Of a DNA stretch of 23,914 nucleotides, positions 1 through 7,837 are shown in pieces (positions within the stretch are counted from its first letter, which is position 1; the number at the start of each line of letters is the position of its first letter). This DNA is from Promethearchaeota archaeon (GTDB taxonomy: Archaea > Asgardarchaeota > Lokiarchaeia > Sigynarchaeales > SOKP01): the NCBI GenBank assembly GCA_019894875.1, contig JAGXNR010000039.1:1-23914 (forward strand). Reading direction: 5' to 3'. The position numbers were made by a program, and so were the translations under genes. The notes below the pieces were generated by a model that saw only the letters and a list, made by a program, of their open reading frames with translations, was not told the DNA's origin and did no database searches.

Positions 1-23
1 GCCAGGATTTCATCATCATTCCT

Positions 24-566
24 TTACAAGAATCTTTGTTTTTCTTTATATTCTTTTACAGAGACTTCTCTCTCGTTGAGTCTATCAAGTTTTATTAAGA
101 TATCTTTTAATGCTTTTATCTCTGCTCGTGTATTGATTTTAAAATCTTTTAGGTTGTCTAGTATTTCTTTTTCAGCATAACCTTTGTTGTACACTTCTTT
201 GAACGCTTGAATAGTTTCTTGGTGGTAAAATGTATATTGTTTATTTTGAAATATAATCAACCATTTTTTTTTTTCTTGATTTTGTGATAACTCAAACATC
301 TCCTCTCTAACTTTTTCAAGAGATTTGTTAAGTTTTCGAGCAATTAATTCATCTTCTATCTTATAAAATCCCTTCATAAACTTATGCAATTTATTTTTAA
401 AGAATAATCTAGGAATGTAAGAAACAATGAACAATACAATCGTAATACCCGACATCCAAATTGCTATAATTGGATTGAAAATCGCTATAATTATAATAAC
501 TATAACGAGAAATAGGAACCATTTTCGACCAATCGTTTTTAAAAAGACAATATATTTTTTTGGCAT
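24..566 (-). CDS. Small two-helix membrane protein, unknown function
   Basis: I do not recognise this 180-residue protein. A basic N-terminus is followed by two hydrophobic segments (about residues 16-30 and 34-54), so it should sit in the membrane as a hairpin with a cytoplasmic tail. The rest (60-180) is highly charged and helical, with a Lys/Glu-rich stretch that could be coiled coil. No catalytic motif is visible. The start at 566 is the first ATG and puts basic residues before the first helix. The stop is 24 bases inside the window, so the protein is complete. It lies downstream of the permuted 5S gene on the same strand but is separated by about 100 bases with a terminator-like hairpin, so it is probably transcribed separately. 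Confidence 0.6.
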   Translation of the reverse strand: MPKKYIVFLKTIGRKWFLFLVIVIIIIAIFNPIIAIWMSGITIVLFIVSYIPRLFFKNKLHKFMKGFYKIEDELIARKLNKSLEKVREEMFELSQNQEKKKWLIIFQNKQYTFYHQETIQAFKEVYNKGYAEKEILDNLKDFKINTRAEIKALKDILIKLDRLNEREVSVKEYKEKQRFL

Positions 567-641
567 ATTCTTTTAACTAAGCACTATTTATTATATTCTA
601 TATCATAATTGATCGCATAAAAAAATTATTTTTAGGCAAAA

Positions 642-660
642 TTTCCTAAATTTAAGGAAA
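642..660 (-). terminator. Hairpin with T-run downstream of 5S
   Basis: TTTCCT and AGGAAA form 6-bp arms around a 7-nt loop. On the minus strand this is followed at once by TTTT and, about 20 bases further, by a run of six T (627-621). It lies 10 bases beyond the outer processing stem of the permuted 5S and before the next minus-strand gene, a suitable place to end the transcript. Confidence 0.35.
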
Positions 661-669
661 GTAAGTTTC

Positions 670-856
670 AAATAACCACATAAACAAGCGTTTCCGGGTT
701 CGGAATGGGGACCGGGTATTATCCTAAATCACCATGACCGTGAGCGAACTCACAGTTTGTAGTTTCCCACAGATAAGAACTGCAGTACTTGCAACAACGT
801 GAGAAAGTTTAACTTCCGGCGCTTAACTTTATGTTATGTGTTATATGTGGTTATTT
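670..856 (-). other. 5S precursor flanks: outer stem and bulge-helix-bulge-like processing fold
   Basis: The leader and trailer of the permuted 5S are complementary. AAATAACCACATA (670-682) is repeated perfectly inverted at 844-856 (13 bp). Closer in, leader AAGCG (824-820) pairs with trailer CGCTT (690-686). Next, trailer AAA (693-691) bulges, CCGG (819-816) pairs with CCGG (697-694), then AA(G) (815-813) bulges on the other strand, followed by GUU/AAC. This is the helix - 3-nt bulge - 4 bp - bulge - helix pattern cut by the archaeal tRNA-splicing endonuclease, here slightly relaxed because the second bulge may be two or three nucleotides. Cutting after the second bulge nucleotide on each strand releases 813-692 and, after ligation, recreates the canonical 5S sequence. 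Confidence 0.75.
692..813 (-). rRNA. Circularly permuted 5S rRNA (predicted 122-nt mature species)
   Basis: Read on the minus strand, all conserved blocks of archaeal 5S are present but in swapped order. First comes the 3' half: GGAAGUUAAAC (B-loop side), the loop E block AGUACUG, CUGUGGGAAAC, then ACUGUGAG, the 3' strand of helix I (749-756). A UUCG tetraloop (745-748) connects this directly to CUCACGGU, the 5' strand of helix I (737-744); the two strands form 8 pairs including one G-U. The 5' half follows, with CCCGGUCCCCAUUCCGAACC and CCCGGAA (692-698 region). Placing the break inside CCCGGAA|GUUAAAC, the joined molecule reads as ordinary 5S of 53 + 69 = 122 nt. Helix IV (CUGCAG/CUGUGG) and much of helix V form; the middle of helix II has three pyrimidine mismatches. 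The permutation is seen directly. Circularisation is inferred from the flanking bulge-helix-bulge-like fold. Confidence 0.9.
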
Positions 857-886
857 AACCACTAGATTACCATTTAATAAGGACGG

Positions 887-897
887 TTATTTATTTT
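887..897 (-). promoter_or_regulatory. Possible TATA element of the 5S gene
   Basis: On the minus strand this reads AAAATAAATAA. It lies about 30-40 bases before the outer stem of the 5S precursor, so a start near 860-868 would include the full stem. No clear BRE is visible. The assignment rests on position and composition only in an AT-rich background. Confidence 0.3.
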
Positions 898-1005
898 GTA
901 AATACTTTCTTATTTGGTAAAAATTAAATAGAAAAAATAAAGCTTAATAATTAAATTTTTCCATTAGAAAGGTTAAATTTAAAAGGAGTAAAACAAGTCA
1001 AGCAT

Positions 1006-1566
1006 TTGAATATGATATATCAACTAATAATACGCGAAGTACAGTGGATTCAATATCTCATAAATATAGGTATAACAATTGTTGGTAGACTTCTTGATTT
1101 ACTTAGTACGCGATATGTTTCAAAAGAATTAAAATTAGAGACAAATAGGTTGGCTCAACGTATTGGTTGGAAAGGAATGATTTTAATGCAGATTCCACTT
1201 GTAATTTTCGGAGCATTAGATTTCTATTTTAGCTTATTTATTTTCTGGTGGAGTATTTTTCTTTTTGCTAATAATATTGAGGGGAGTTGGTACGTAAAGG
1301 AAGCAGGAGAAGAAACATATTATAAGGAATTGGAATCCCGGGTGAAAAAATCTACGATGAAAAAAATCCTTTTTAGTGAAATCTCACATCTCCTTAAATA
1401 TACATTAGCTGGGACCTTTATTATTATCTTTTTATTTGTATATAATGATTTTTTAGCAGTTTTTTTGATTTCATTAGCTTTAATCTTACATGGGGTTTTT
1501 GGGACAATTAGCTCAATATTATATCTATCTAAATTGAAAAAAAGTGCAAATCAGGAAGCCAACTAA
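1006..1566 (+). CDS. Multi-pass membrane protein, DUF5658-like motif
   Basis: About 186 residues, with four or five hydrophobic segments and charged loops. The early motif DLLSTRYV followed by E-TNRLA resembles the D-xx-T ... E-N-P-L-A signature of DUF5658-type small membrane proteins; this is a loose resemblance, not a firm family call. Function unknown. The longest frame opens with TTG at 1006, but the ATG at 1012 is more natural. An AAGGAG lies at 983-988, too far (over 15 bases) from either for normal spacing, so the start is uncertain. The stop overlaps the stop of the convergent protease gene by four bases. Confidence 0.65.
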   Translation: MNMIYQLIIREVQWIQYLINIGITIVGRLLDLLSTRYVSKELKLETNRLAQRIGWKGMILMQIPLVIFGALDFYFSLFIFWWSIFLFANNIEGSWYVKEAGEETYYKELESRVKKSTMKKILFSEISHLLKYTLAGTFIIIFLFVYNDFLAVFLISLALILHGVFGTISSILYLSKLKKSANQEAN

Positions 1567-3746
1567 TCTGGTTGATTGTTAGGATTATCTTTATATCCAA
1601 AAATTCTTGTAGCTTTCTTTATTCCCTCAACAATTTGGAATATAGAAAGTCCGGTAAATCCAATAATTAGAATTAGCGACACAGGAAGTATATAATCCGT
1701 TATCGGCTTCGGGATAGTTAATTTGAATCCATTATCGTGAAAAATAATAGAATTATTTGCATAGTCCCTTGAAATAATACAATAAGAATATTCACCCGGT
1801 TTAACTTTATCAATATTTATTGTAAATTCGTTTTGATTATCAAATAAATCACTTGATGTACTATAATATACATAGTTTTCAAAATTGTCGTCAGATAGCA
1901 ATAAAAACACACTATTGATTCCAGAATAATTATCTGATGTTTCGATATTAAAATATATTGTGTCTGAGGATATTGGGTTCTTAGGAATACATTCTAATCC
2001 TATTAATTCAGGTTGAGTCGTATCTGGAAGCGCTGTAATATTGAAATAAGTTGGGATTAAATTATGTCCCGTTATGGTTACATTATAAGTTTCATTTGCT
2101 ACTGCGGGAAGTCGGAAATTGGCAATACCATTACTATCAGCATAGACCGTACTAAATTTCCCATCAGAACTTGTAAAATGAACTCGTGCATTTGGAATGA
2201 TTTTATTATGAATATCCTGAATAGTAATAGAAGCTAATTGACCTTCATAGAGATTCTCGTTAAAAGGATTTAATACTTGTTGAGGTATATTTGTATAAAC
2301 ATCAACTTCGGGATCACCTAAAAGGTTGTACGTTAATAAATTTTTACGTTCAAAATCATAAATGGTTGAACCAAAACCCTTAGTATAATAATCACTATTG
2401 ATATATGCCACTTTTGAATCATACAGAGCTTTTCCTTGCTGGAATTTCTCATTTACAAAAAACTCTTTCCAAAATAATTTTGCATTTCCACGATTTAACA
2501 TTTCAAGATTAGTATCCCCCTCAAAATACCAAGTAACTCGTAATGCACCTATCGAGCCAATTGCACCTGTATTTGGTTGTTTAATTAGAATCTCTCCTAT
2601 ACTGTCATCATTAACATCATAACTAGAAGTCGTACAAGCATCACCATAAAATAAAAAAGGCATATCGTTGGTTAAACCCTTCGCTTGGTTATCAGTAAAA
2701 ATCGATCCATATGCGTCTTGAAAATATGTATAAAATCCATGACTTGCAACCATAACTGTTGAATATCCAAAATTCATCTCAGTTCTTATATTCGTGTTTG
2801 TAAGTCCTTCCTGTGAATTTGGTTCAGGAGGTATCGGTGGATCATAAGGGGAAGCGGTTCTGTGTAGATGAGTAAATTCCATTTCGTTAAGTGCATAATT
2901 ACTCCAAATATGTGTTGTTAGAACGGCTTCATCCTCTAGTGGTGATAAATCTGAAACACCCCCTGCTAATAACATTCTATTCATCCAATCTCCAATATCA
3001 GGGTTCTTTTCATATTTTATTGTTTTATTTACCATATCCCCAAGTTCACTTGCAGTGTCTGCTGGAAATCGGCCAACATATACTTCTGGTATCCAGGAAA
3101 TCTCATCTAATCCATAAAGATTATCTCGGGGGGATTCACCCCACCCCCCATCCTCCTCTTCCCCATCCCCATCGCTATCCCAACTACCAGTAAGATCGGC
3201 ATAATAAAAATCTGTAGGTTTATAATTCTCACCAGGGATTGCCTCTGATTGTCCATCTCCATATAAAAGAACATCTGGGTTGTAAACTTTTCTGATTGGA
3301 ATTAGATCTTCTTGAGCATCCCCCGCTAAAAGTACCCATCGAATATTTTCTTTTTCATAGTAGGATTTTATCATATTTCTTATTTTTTCTGCATCGTCTC
3401 TGCCTTCATATAGAGAAAAATTGCTCAAGACGATTGTTTTCACTCCTTTTTTATTTTTCCACTCCATTAGACGGTTTGACTCATCAATAAAATCCGATCT
3501 GTTAGGTGAAATAATCAACATTTCAATTTTGGGATTGTACCACAAGTCATTTAATGAGTTATAATTAATTTCAGGAATGAGTGATATATCAACTTCAGTG
3601 GATCCATTACTTGACATATTCACCTTAACAGAATTTGATGATTGTAAAGTCTTGAAAGAAGAATTAAAAGCTAGACTTATAATCGGTAAGAGAATCAAAA
3701 AGATGACTAATGAATAATTAAGCTTCTTTGAGGGAAAATGGATCAT
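1563..3746 (-). CDS. Gingipain-like peptidase (family C25), membrane-anchored surface protease
   Basis: A 727-residue cysteine peptidase of the C25 (gingipain) type. A signal peptide or anchor spans residues 11-28. The N-terminal subdomain (73-260) has the family pattern LIISPN, an AGDAQ strand end, and PEVYVGRFPA. The catalytic His is in VASHG (His336) and the nucleophile in GDACTTSS (Cys371), matching the gingipain order of His before Cys. An Asp/Glu/Gly-rich loop at 188-201 (DSDGDGEEEDGG) looks like a calcium site. Two Ig-like or carboxypeptidase-regulatory-like beta domains follow (about 495-575 and 575-678), then a membrane helix at about 685-707 and a short basic tail. It should act outside the cell, tethered at the C-terminus, degrading proteins. 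The sorting system of bacterial gingipains is not visible here. Both catalytic residues are intact. Confidence 0.88.
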   Translation of the reverse strand: MIHFPSKKLNYSLVIFLILLPIISLAFNSSFKTLQSSNSVKVNMSSNGSTEVDISLIPEINYNSLNDLWYNPKIEMLIISPNRSDFIDESNRLMEWKNKKGVKTIVLSNFSLYEGRDDAEKIRNMIKSYYEKENIRWVLLAGDAQEDLIPIRKVYNPDVLLYGDGQSEAIPGENYKPTDFYYADLTGSWDSDGDGEEEDGGWGESPRDNLYGLDEISWIPEVYVGRFPADTASELGDMVNKTIKYEKNPDIGDWMNRMLLAGGVSDLSPLEDEAVLTTHIWSNYALNEMEFTHLHRTASPYDPPIPPEPNSQEGLTNTNIRTEMNFGYSTVMVASHGFYTYFQDAYGSIFTDNQAKGLTNDMPFLFYGDACTTSSYDVNDDSIGEILIKQPNTGAIGSIGALRVTWYFEGDTNLEMLNRGNAKLFWKEFFVNEKFQQGKALYDSKVAYINSDYYTKGFGSTIYDFERKNLLTYNLLGDPEVDVYTNIPQQVLNPFNENLYEGQLASITIQDIHNKIIPNARVHFTSSDGKFSTVYADSNGIANFRLPAVANETYNVTITGHNLIPTYFNITALPDTTQPELIGLECIPKNPISSDTIYFNIETSDNYSGINSVFLLLSDDNFENYVYYSTSSDLFDNQNEFTINIDKVKPGEYSYCIISRDYANNSIIFHDNGFKLTIPKPITDYILPVSLILIIGFTGLSIFQIVEGIKKATRIFGYKDNPNNQPD

Positions 3747-3773
3747 ATAATATCAATAATAAAATGGTTTAAA

Positions 3774-3785
3774 GTATATATTTAA
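3774..3785 (-). promoter_or_regulatory. Possible TATA box of the C25 protease gene
   Basis: On the minus strand an AT-rich TATA-like element (AAATATATACTT) is centred about 33 bases before the ATG at 3746, which would give a very short or absent 5' leader as is common in archaea. Base composition makes chance matches likely. Confidence 0.3.
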
Positions 3786-3853
3786 TTTTAGAAATAATAA
3801 TATAAAAATAAGAATCTAATTATTATAAAAAGAAAAAGTCGGGTTATTAAATC

Positions 3854-4072
3854 ATGCCTTTGAGATTCAATACATGTCCACACTGTTCTAATAAAATCAC
3901 GTTTAAGATTGAAATGGAAGATATAGATTCTAGCCAATATCCCGCCCCTGTTTATATTATGTGTCACTCTTGTAAGAAATTATCTACTTTCTACGTAGAT
4001 AGCCTTTTGAGAGTGTCATATAAAGAGCTCGAGAAGAAGGCTGGTGGTAAAACAACAATTCAAACCAGATAA
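3854..4072 (+). CDS. Small zinc-ribbon protein, unknown function
   Basis: A 72-residue protein with two CxxC knuckles (Cys8/Cys11 and Cys37/Cys40) that should bind one zinc ion, followed by a basic, Lys-rich C-terminal tail. Single zinc ribbons of this kind occur in nucleic-acid-binding and ribosome-associated proteins, but no specific family is recognisable. It lies 126 bases upstream of the aIF2-gamma gene on the same strand, separated by T-runs, so the two may be independent units. The knuckles argue that this is a real gene. Confidence 0.7.
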   Translation: MPLRFNTCPHCSNKITFKIEMEDIDSSQYPAPVYIMCHSCKKLSTFYVDSLLRVSYKELEKKAGGKTTIQTR

Positions 4073-4076
4073 AGGA

Positions 4077-4099
4077 TTTTTTCTCAAATTTTTTTTAAT
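4077..4099 (+). terminator. T-rich terminator after the zinc-ribbon gene
   Basis: Two T-runs (TTTTTT and TTTTTTTT) occur within 25 bases of the zinc-ribbon stop codon. Archaeal RNA polymerase stops at such T-tracts without a hairpin. Confidence 0.5.
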
Positions 4100-4197
4100 T
4101 GAAGGGGTTTATTGATTAATTTAATAAAAAATCTTTACTTAATGTTTTATAGGAAACACTAAATACAGTAGTTACAATACCTAAAAATTATACTAAT

Positions 4198-5784
4198 ATG
4201 TCTTTTGAATTAGAAGATATTTCAGGAGTTGGGAAAACAACCGCAGATAAAATGAAAGCGGCAGGGATAGATTCAATTGAAAAATTAGTTGGAGTAAAAC
4301 CAGAAGATTTAGTTAAGTTAAAAATTAAAGGTGTTGGTAAGACTACTGCTCAAAAAATTATTACAAGTGCAAAAAAAATTCTTGAAGAACTTGGGAAGAA
4401 AGAAAATTCCATAAGTGCGGTCAAGGAAAAAGTTGTTGAAAAAAAAGAGTCAAAACCTAAACCCAAGTCAACAACAAAACCTAAAACAAAACCAACTTCT
4501 AAAGAAGAGGGAAACGTATTAAAAGAATTAATAAAACAACAAGCAGAATGCAATATTGGTCTTGTTGGGCATGTAGATCACGGAAAGACCACGCTTGTTA
4601 AGTCATTAACAGGAGATTGGACCGATCGACATTCTGAGGAGCAAGAAAGGGGTATTTCAATAAAATTAGGCTATTCTAATGCTACCATTCTGTATTGTCC
4701 CGCGTGTGATGAATATACTACAGCTCATCTGGTTGATCAAAAAAGAGCAAAAGGTCAACCTCGGTTTACATGTCAAAACTGTAAAGGAAATTTAGAATTT
4801 AAAAGAAATATTTCATTTGTTGACGCACCCGGTCACGAGATTTTAATGGCAACCATGTTGAGTGGGGCGTCATTAATGGATGGGGCCTGCCTTCTCATAG
4901 CAGCAGATGAATCATGCCCCCAACCTCAAACACGTGAGCATTTAGCTGCGTTAAACATTGCGGGGATAAAAAAAATTATCATTTTACAGAATAAAATCGA
5001 CGCGGTTTCCCGAGAACAAGCTTTAGAGAATTTTGAGCAAATAAAAGAATTTATTAAAGGTACAGTGGCAGAAAATGCTCCTGTTATACCACTATCGGCA
5101 GTTTTTGAGTCAAACTTAAATTTAGTTGTAAGAGCTTTTGAAGAAATAATCCCTACTCCCACTTTTAATGAGAAAGAAGCTTTTCAATTTTTAATTGCTC
5201 GATCATTTGATATTAATAAACCAGGAAAAGAGATTGCAGATTTACAAGGTGGTGTCATAGGTGGTTCAGTTTTAAAGGGGAATATTGAGATTGGCTCTGA
5301 AATTGAAATAAAACCGGGTATACGCATTAAAGAGGAATATGTTCCTATTAAATCAAAGATTGTAAGTATTAGCCAAGGAAACAAAGAATTAAATTCTGCT
5401 AAACCCGGTGGATTAATTGGTTTAGGTACCAACTTAGATCCCGCATTAACTAAAGGAGATCATCTAATTGGCAATTTAGTTGGAAGACCCGGAACACTCC
5501 CGGAAATCCTTAAGGAAGTTGAATTAAAGGTTAATCTTTTAGATAGAGTAATAGGATCAGAAGTCCAAATGAAAGTTCAACCACTCAAGCATGGTGAAAA
5601 ATTGTTATTAGTAGTTGGTACTGAGAAAACAGGTGGAACGGTAACAAAAATTTTGAAAAACAGTATTATAATAAAACTCAATCCACCTATATGTCCCCCA
5701 GAAGATTTTATTTATGCTATTTCTCGTATTATCAATAGACGTTATCGTTTAATAGGATATGGTGAAGAAGTAAACCATAATTAG
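4198..5784 (+). CDS. eif2g: Translation initiation factor aIF2 subunit gamma with N-terminal HhH extension
   Basis: The GTPase subunit of archaeal IF2, which brings Met-tRNAi to the small ribosomal subunit. The GTPase core begins near residue 118: G1 GHVDHGKT (124-131), switch 1 ERGIS, a zinc knuckle with Cys167/170/192/195, G3 DAPGHE (209-214), G4 NKID (265-268) and G5 SA (300-301). Beta-barrel domains II and III follow to residue 528. The usual archaeal protein is about 410 residues. This one has about 115 extra at the N-terminus: two helix-hairpin-helix units (ISGVGKTTADKM and IKGVGKTTAQKI) resembling the N-terminal domain of RadA, then a Lys/Pro/Thr-rich linker. The frame is continuous from the first ATG and no start better fitting the core is preceded by a ribosome site. 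The transcript looks leaderless. The core assignment is firm; the role of the extension is unknown. Confidence 0.96.
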   Translation: MSFELEDISGVGKTTADKMKAAGIDSIEKLVGVKPEDLVKLKIKGVGKTTAQKIITSAKKILEELGKKENSISAVKEKVVEKKESKPKPKSTTKPKTKPTSKEEGNVLKELIKQQAECNIGLVGHVDHGKTTLVKSLTGDWTDRHSEEQERGISIKLGYSNATILYCPACDEYTTAHLVDQKRAKGQPRFTCQNCKGNLEFKRNISFVDAPGHEILMATMLSGASLMDGACLLIAADESCPQPQTREHLAALNIAGIKKIIILQNKIDAVSREQALENFEQIKEFIKGTVAENAPVIPLSAVFESNLNLVVRAFEEIIPTPTFNEKEAFQFLIARSFDINKPGKEIADLQGGVIGGSVLKGNIEIGSEIEIKPGIRIKEEYVPIKSKIVSISQGNKELNSAKPGGLIGLGTNLDPALTKGDHLIGNLVGRPGTLPEILKEVELKVNLLDRVIGSEVQMKVQPLKHGEKLLLVVGTEKTGGTVTKILKNSIIIKLNPPICPPEDFIYAISRIINRRYRLIGYGEEVNHN

Positions 5785-5821
5785 CTAAACACATACAATG
5801 AGAAGCAAAAATTAATTCATA

Positions 5822-6148
5822 TTATGAAGAATATGAAAGAAAGATTTCTCGTATCTTTCCCTTAATTAGGTTTAATGACGGGTCAAAATTCTCGAATATG
5901 CTTTTTAGGGTATTTATGACTTCGATATCAATATCCGCGTTTTTTGATTTTGTTATAATTTGTTTTGTTTCATATAAGATCATACTGTTTTCTAATTTGG
6001 CGAGAAAATGAAGCACTATTTCTATGTTTACTTGGCTGATAAGAGAATCCCTTGTAATTTCTTTAAACTCGTAAAAAATCTCATTCATTATACGTCTCTC
6101 TAAAAACGAGAGAAAATCATCAATATTATCACAAAAGATAACGATCAA
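5822..6148 (-). CDS. Hypothetical helical protein
   Basis: A 108-residue, probably all-helical soluble protein with no recognisable motif. It starts 6 bases after the stop of the large surface protein gene, so the two are probably co-transcribed. The frame opens with TTG at 6148; the first ATG is residue 21 (6088), so the true start is unsure. It ends 37 bases from the aIF2-gamma stop on the opposite strand. Confidence 0.5.
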   Translation of the reverse strand: MIVIFCDNIDDFLSFLERRIMNEIFYEFKEITRDSLISQVNIEIVLHFLAKLENSMILYETKQIITKSKNADIDIEVINTLKSIFENFDPSLNLIKGKIREIFLSYSS

Positions 6149-6154
6149 TTTAAA

Positions 6155-7837
6155 CTAACGAAATTTTTTGTATTTAAGATAGAATATGACTCCTACTAAT
6201 AAAATAATTCCATTTATCGCACCAAAAACTAGTATCCATAAAGGGAAATGAGGAACACTAGTAAACACATAATTTGTTTCCTTATCTGTGGTAATCTCTA
6301 CTTCCTTTACTATCTTTCCTTGATATATCACTCTTGCAGTGTAATTCCCACGAGGCACATTATATAAGATAACTTGACCATTCTCATCAGTTCTACCGGG
6401 ATCAATTGGTTGCACAGTTTCATTTGAAATAAATGTCCCATATGTTAACCCAAAATGGAGGATTTCAATTCTTACACCTACTAAGGGCATTTTTATGATA
6501 TCAGTAACTACAATTTTAAGTGTTTGCATAGCTCTATACTTGATAGAAAACGGGCAAGTCTCACCCAAAATTACATACGGCAAAATTATTTTCAGACCGA
6601 GTTGTCCAGGAACTGAAGCATTAATATCAAAAAATGGAATTGTTCTATCGAATTGTGAGCTAGCACTTATGGCGTGTTCAAAAGGTATCCCTGTATCATA
6701 AAATGCTACATTCTTCAAAAATATATGGGCTGGTCCTGCTGTTACTGAAATAAAATAGATTCTCTCACGTATATTCCTTTCAGTTAAGAGTCTATCAATA
6801 GCCCATGAGTTCCCAACTGGTTCTTCAAACTTTAAGTTAAAGGAGGTTGTAAAATTTAAAACCATAACGCTATTGTTTAGACCAAATTGATCCGTTAATT
6901 CAATAGAAAGAGAATTATCAGTTTGATTTACATAATCATTAATGTTCTCGTCAACGGCATTAATATTAATTGCTTGATAACTCAAGGAATCTTTATCTGG
7001 GGGCTTCACTGTTAAGGCTACATCTATATATTCAATTGGGTATGTCCCCTCTAGATTCCAAGGAACAAAATAACCGATTAGGAAGAAATAATAGGTAAAT
7101 CTTGTAGTAAATTCTTGCTCTATGTCATTCATAACTAAGGGAGTTTCTTCAGTTTGTTCCAGGGTCCATTCACTAACCCTGATATGATAATCCCAAATTA
7201 AATACATAGTAAAATTAAATATGGATTTCTGAAAATAATCTTCATAATGAAACACAAGATATCCCGTGCTGTCTATAATGTAGTCAACATCTTCAGTTAA
7301 TTTAGTGATGGAATTGCTGTCATTAACATAAAACTCCAATAATGTCGCACCACTAAAGTGAGGAAAATAAATCAAATATCCTTGGCTTGGATTATCATAC
7401 TCTATTTTTAATGTTTCATTTAATTTTACGTTGATAGATTGTCTATTAGTACCGTTTAAATTGTCACGATTGGCTGCTGTGATAGTTTCAATAAATTCTA
7501 CTCGTTCTACACCCCATTTTAACGCTAACGATGATAAATCATTATCAAGAAGGGGATAGTTTACAGAGTGATTTATAGGACCTAAAGAATAATTGTTAAA
7601 ATGCATATCATCAATTACTATCATACCTAATCCATATTCGTCATCGGTCAAGATGGCACTGTAATTATCTTTTGTGAATTCACTACTACGAAGAGCATCT
7701 TCAGAAGGAGTGTAACCTATTTTGGGATTAATTTTTACATTCCCAAAAAAAGCGGGAAAGGTAATTGAAATAATTAAAAGTGCAATTACCAGAGTCCTTA
7801 CAGAGATTCTGGTATAAATTTTTATTCTATTTGACAT
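6155..7837 (-). CDS. Large membrane-anchored surface protein, unknown function
   Basis: A 560-residue protein with a basic N-terminus and hydrophobic segment (about 13-31) that acts as signal or anchor, a long Asn/Asp/Thr-rich ectodomain with many potential N-glycosylation sites, and a C-terminal membrane helix (about 533-553) ending in a basic tail (KYKKFR). Residues about 440-520 look like a carboxypeptidase-regulatory-like beta-sandwich (V-x-I-L ... DENGQ ... VPRGNYTARV). No catalytic residues are evident. The architecture matches exported archaeal cell-surface proteins, like the C25 protease nearby, but the sequence gives no specific role. It heads a two-gene unit with the small hypothetical protein downstream. 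Confidence 0.75.
   Translation of the reverse strand: MSNRIKIYTRISVRTLVIALLIISITFPAFFGNVKINPKIGYTPSEDALRSSEFTKDNYSAILTDDEYGLGMIVIDDMHFNNYSLGPINHSVNYPLLDNDLSSLALKWGVERVEFIETITAANRDNLNGTNRQSINVKLNETLKIEYDNPSQGYLIYFPHFSGATLLEFYVNDSNSITKLTEDVDYIIDSTGYLVFHYEDYFQKSIFNFTMYLIWDYHIRVSEWTLEQTEETPLVMNDIEQEFTTRFTYYFFLIGYFVPWNLEGTYPIEYIDVALTVKPPDKDSLSYQAININAVDENINDYVNQTDNSLSIELTDQFGLNNSVMVLNFTTSFNLKFEEPVGNSWAIDRLLTERNIRERIYFISVTAGPAHIFLKNVAFYDTGIPFEHAISASSQFDRTIPFFDINASVPGQLGLKIILPYVILGETCPFSIKYRAMQTLKIVVTDIIKMPLVGVRIEILHFGLTYGTFISNETVQPIDPGRTDENGQVILYNVPRGNYTARVIYQGKIVKEVEITTDKETNYVFTSVPHFPLWILVFGAINGIILLVGVIFYLKYKKFR

Noticed and set aside
670..856. An ordinary 5S gene with an internal insertion, as in Halococcus morrhuae
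   Set aside because: An insertion would keep 5' half before 3' half. Here the order of conserved blocks is reversed and helix I is joined by a four-base loop.
670..856. 5S fragment or pseudogene
   Set aside because: All blocks of both halves are present, the paired helices form, and the predicted product has the full 122-nt length.
2398..3490. Plus-strand frames inside the C25 protease gene
   Set aside because: They are antisense shadows of a long gene with clear motifs and have no protein-like features.
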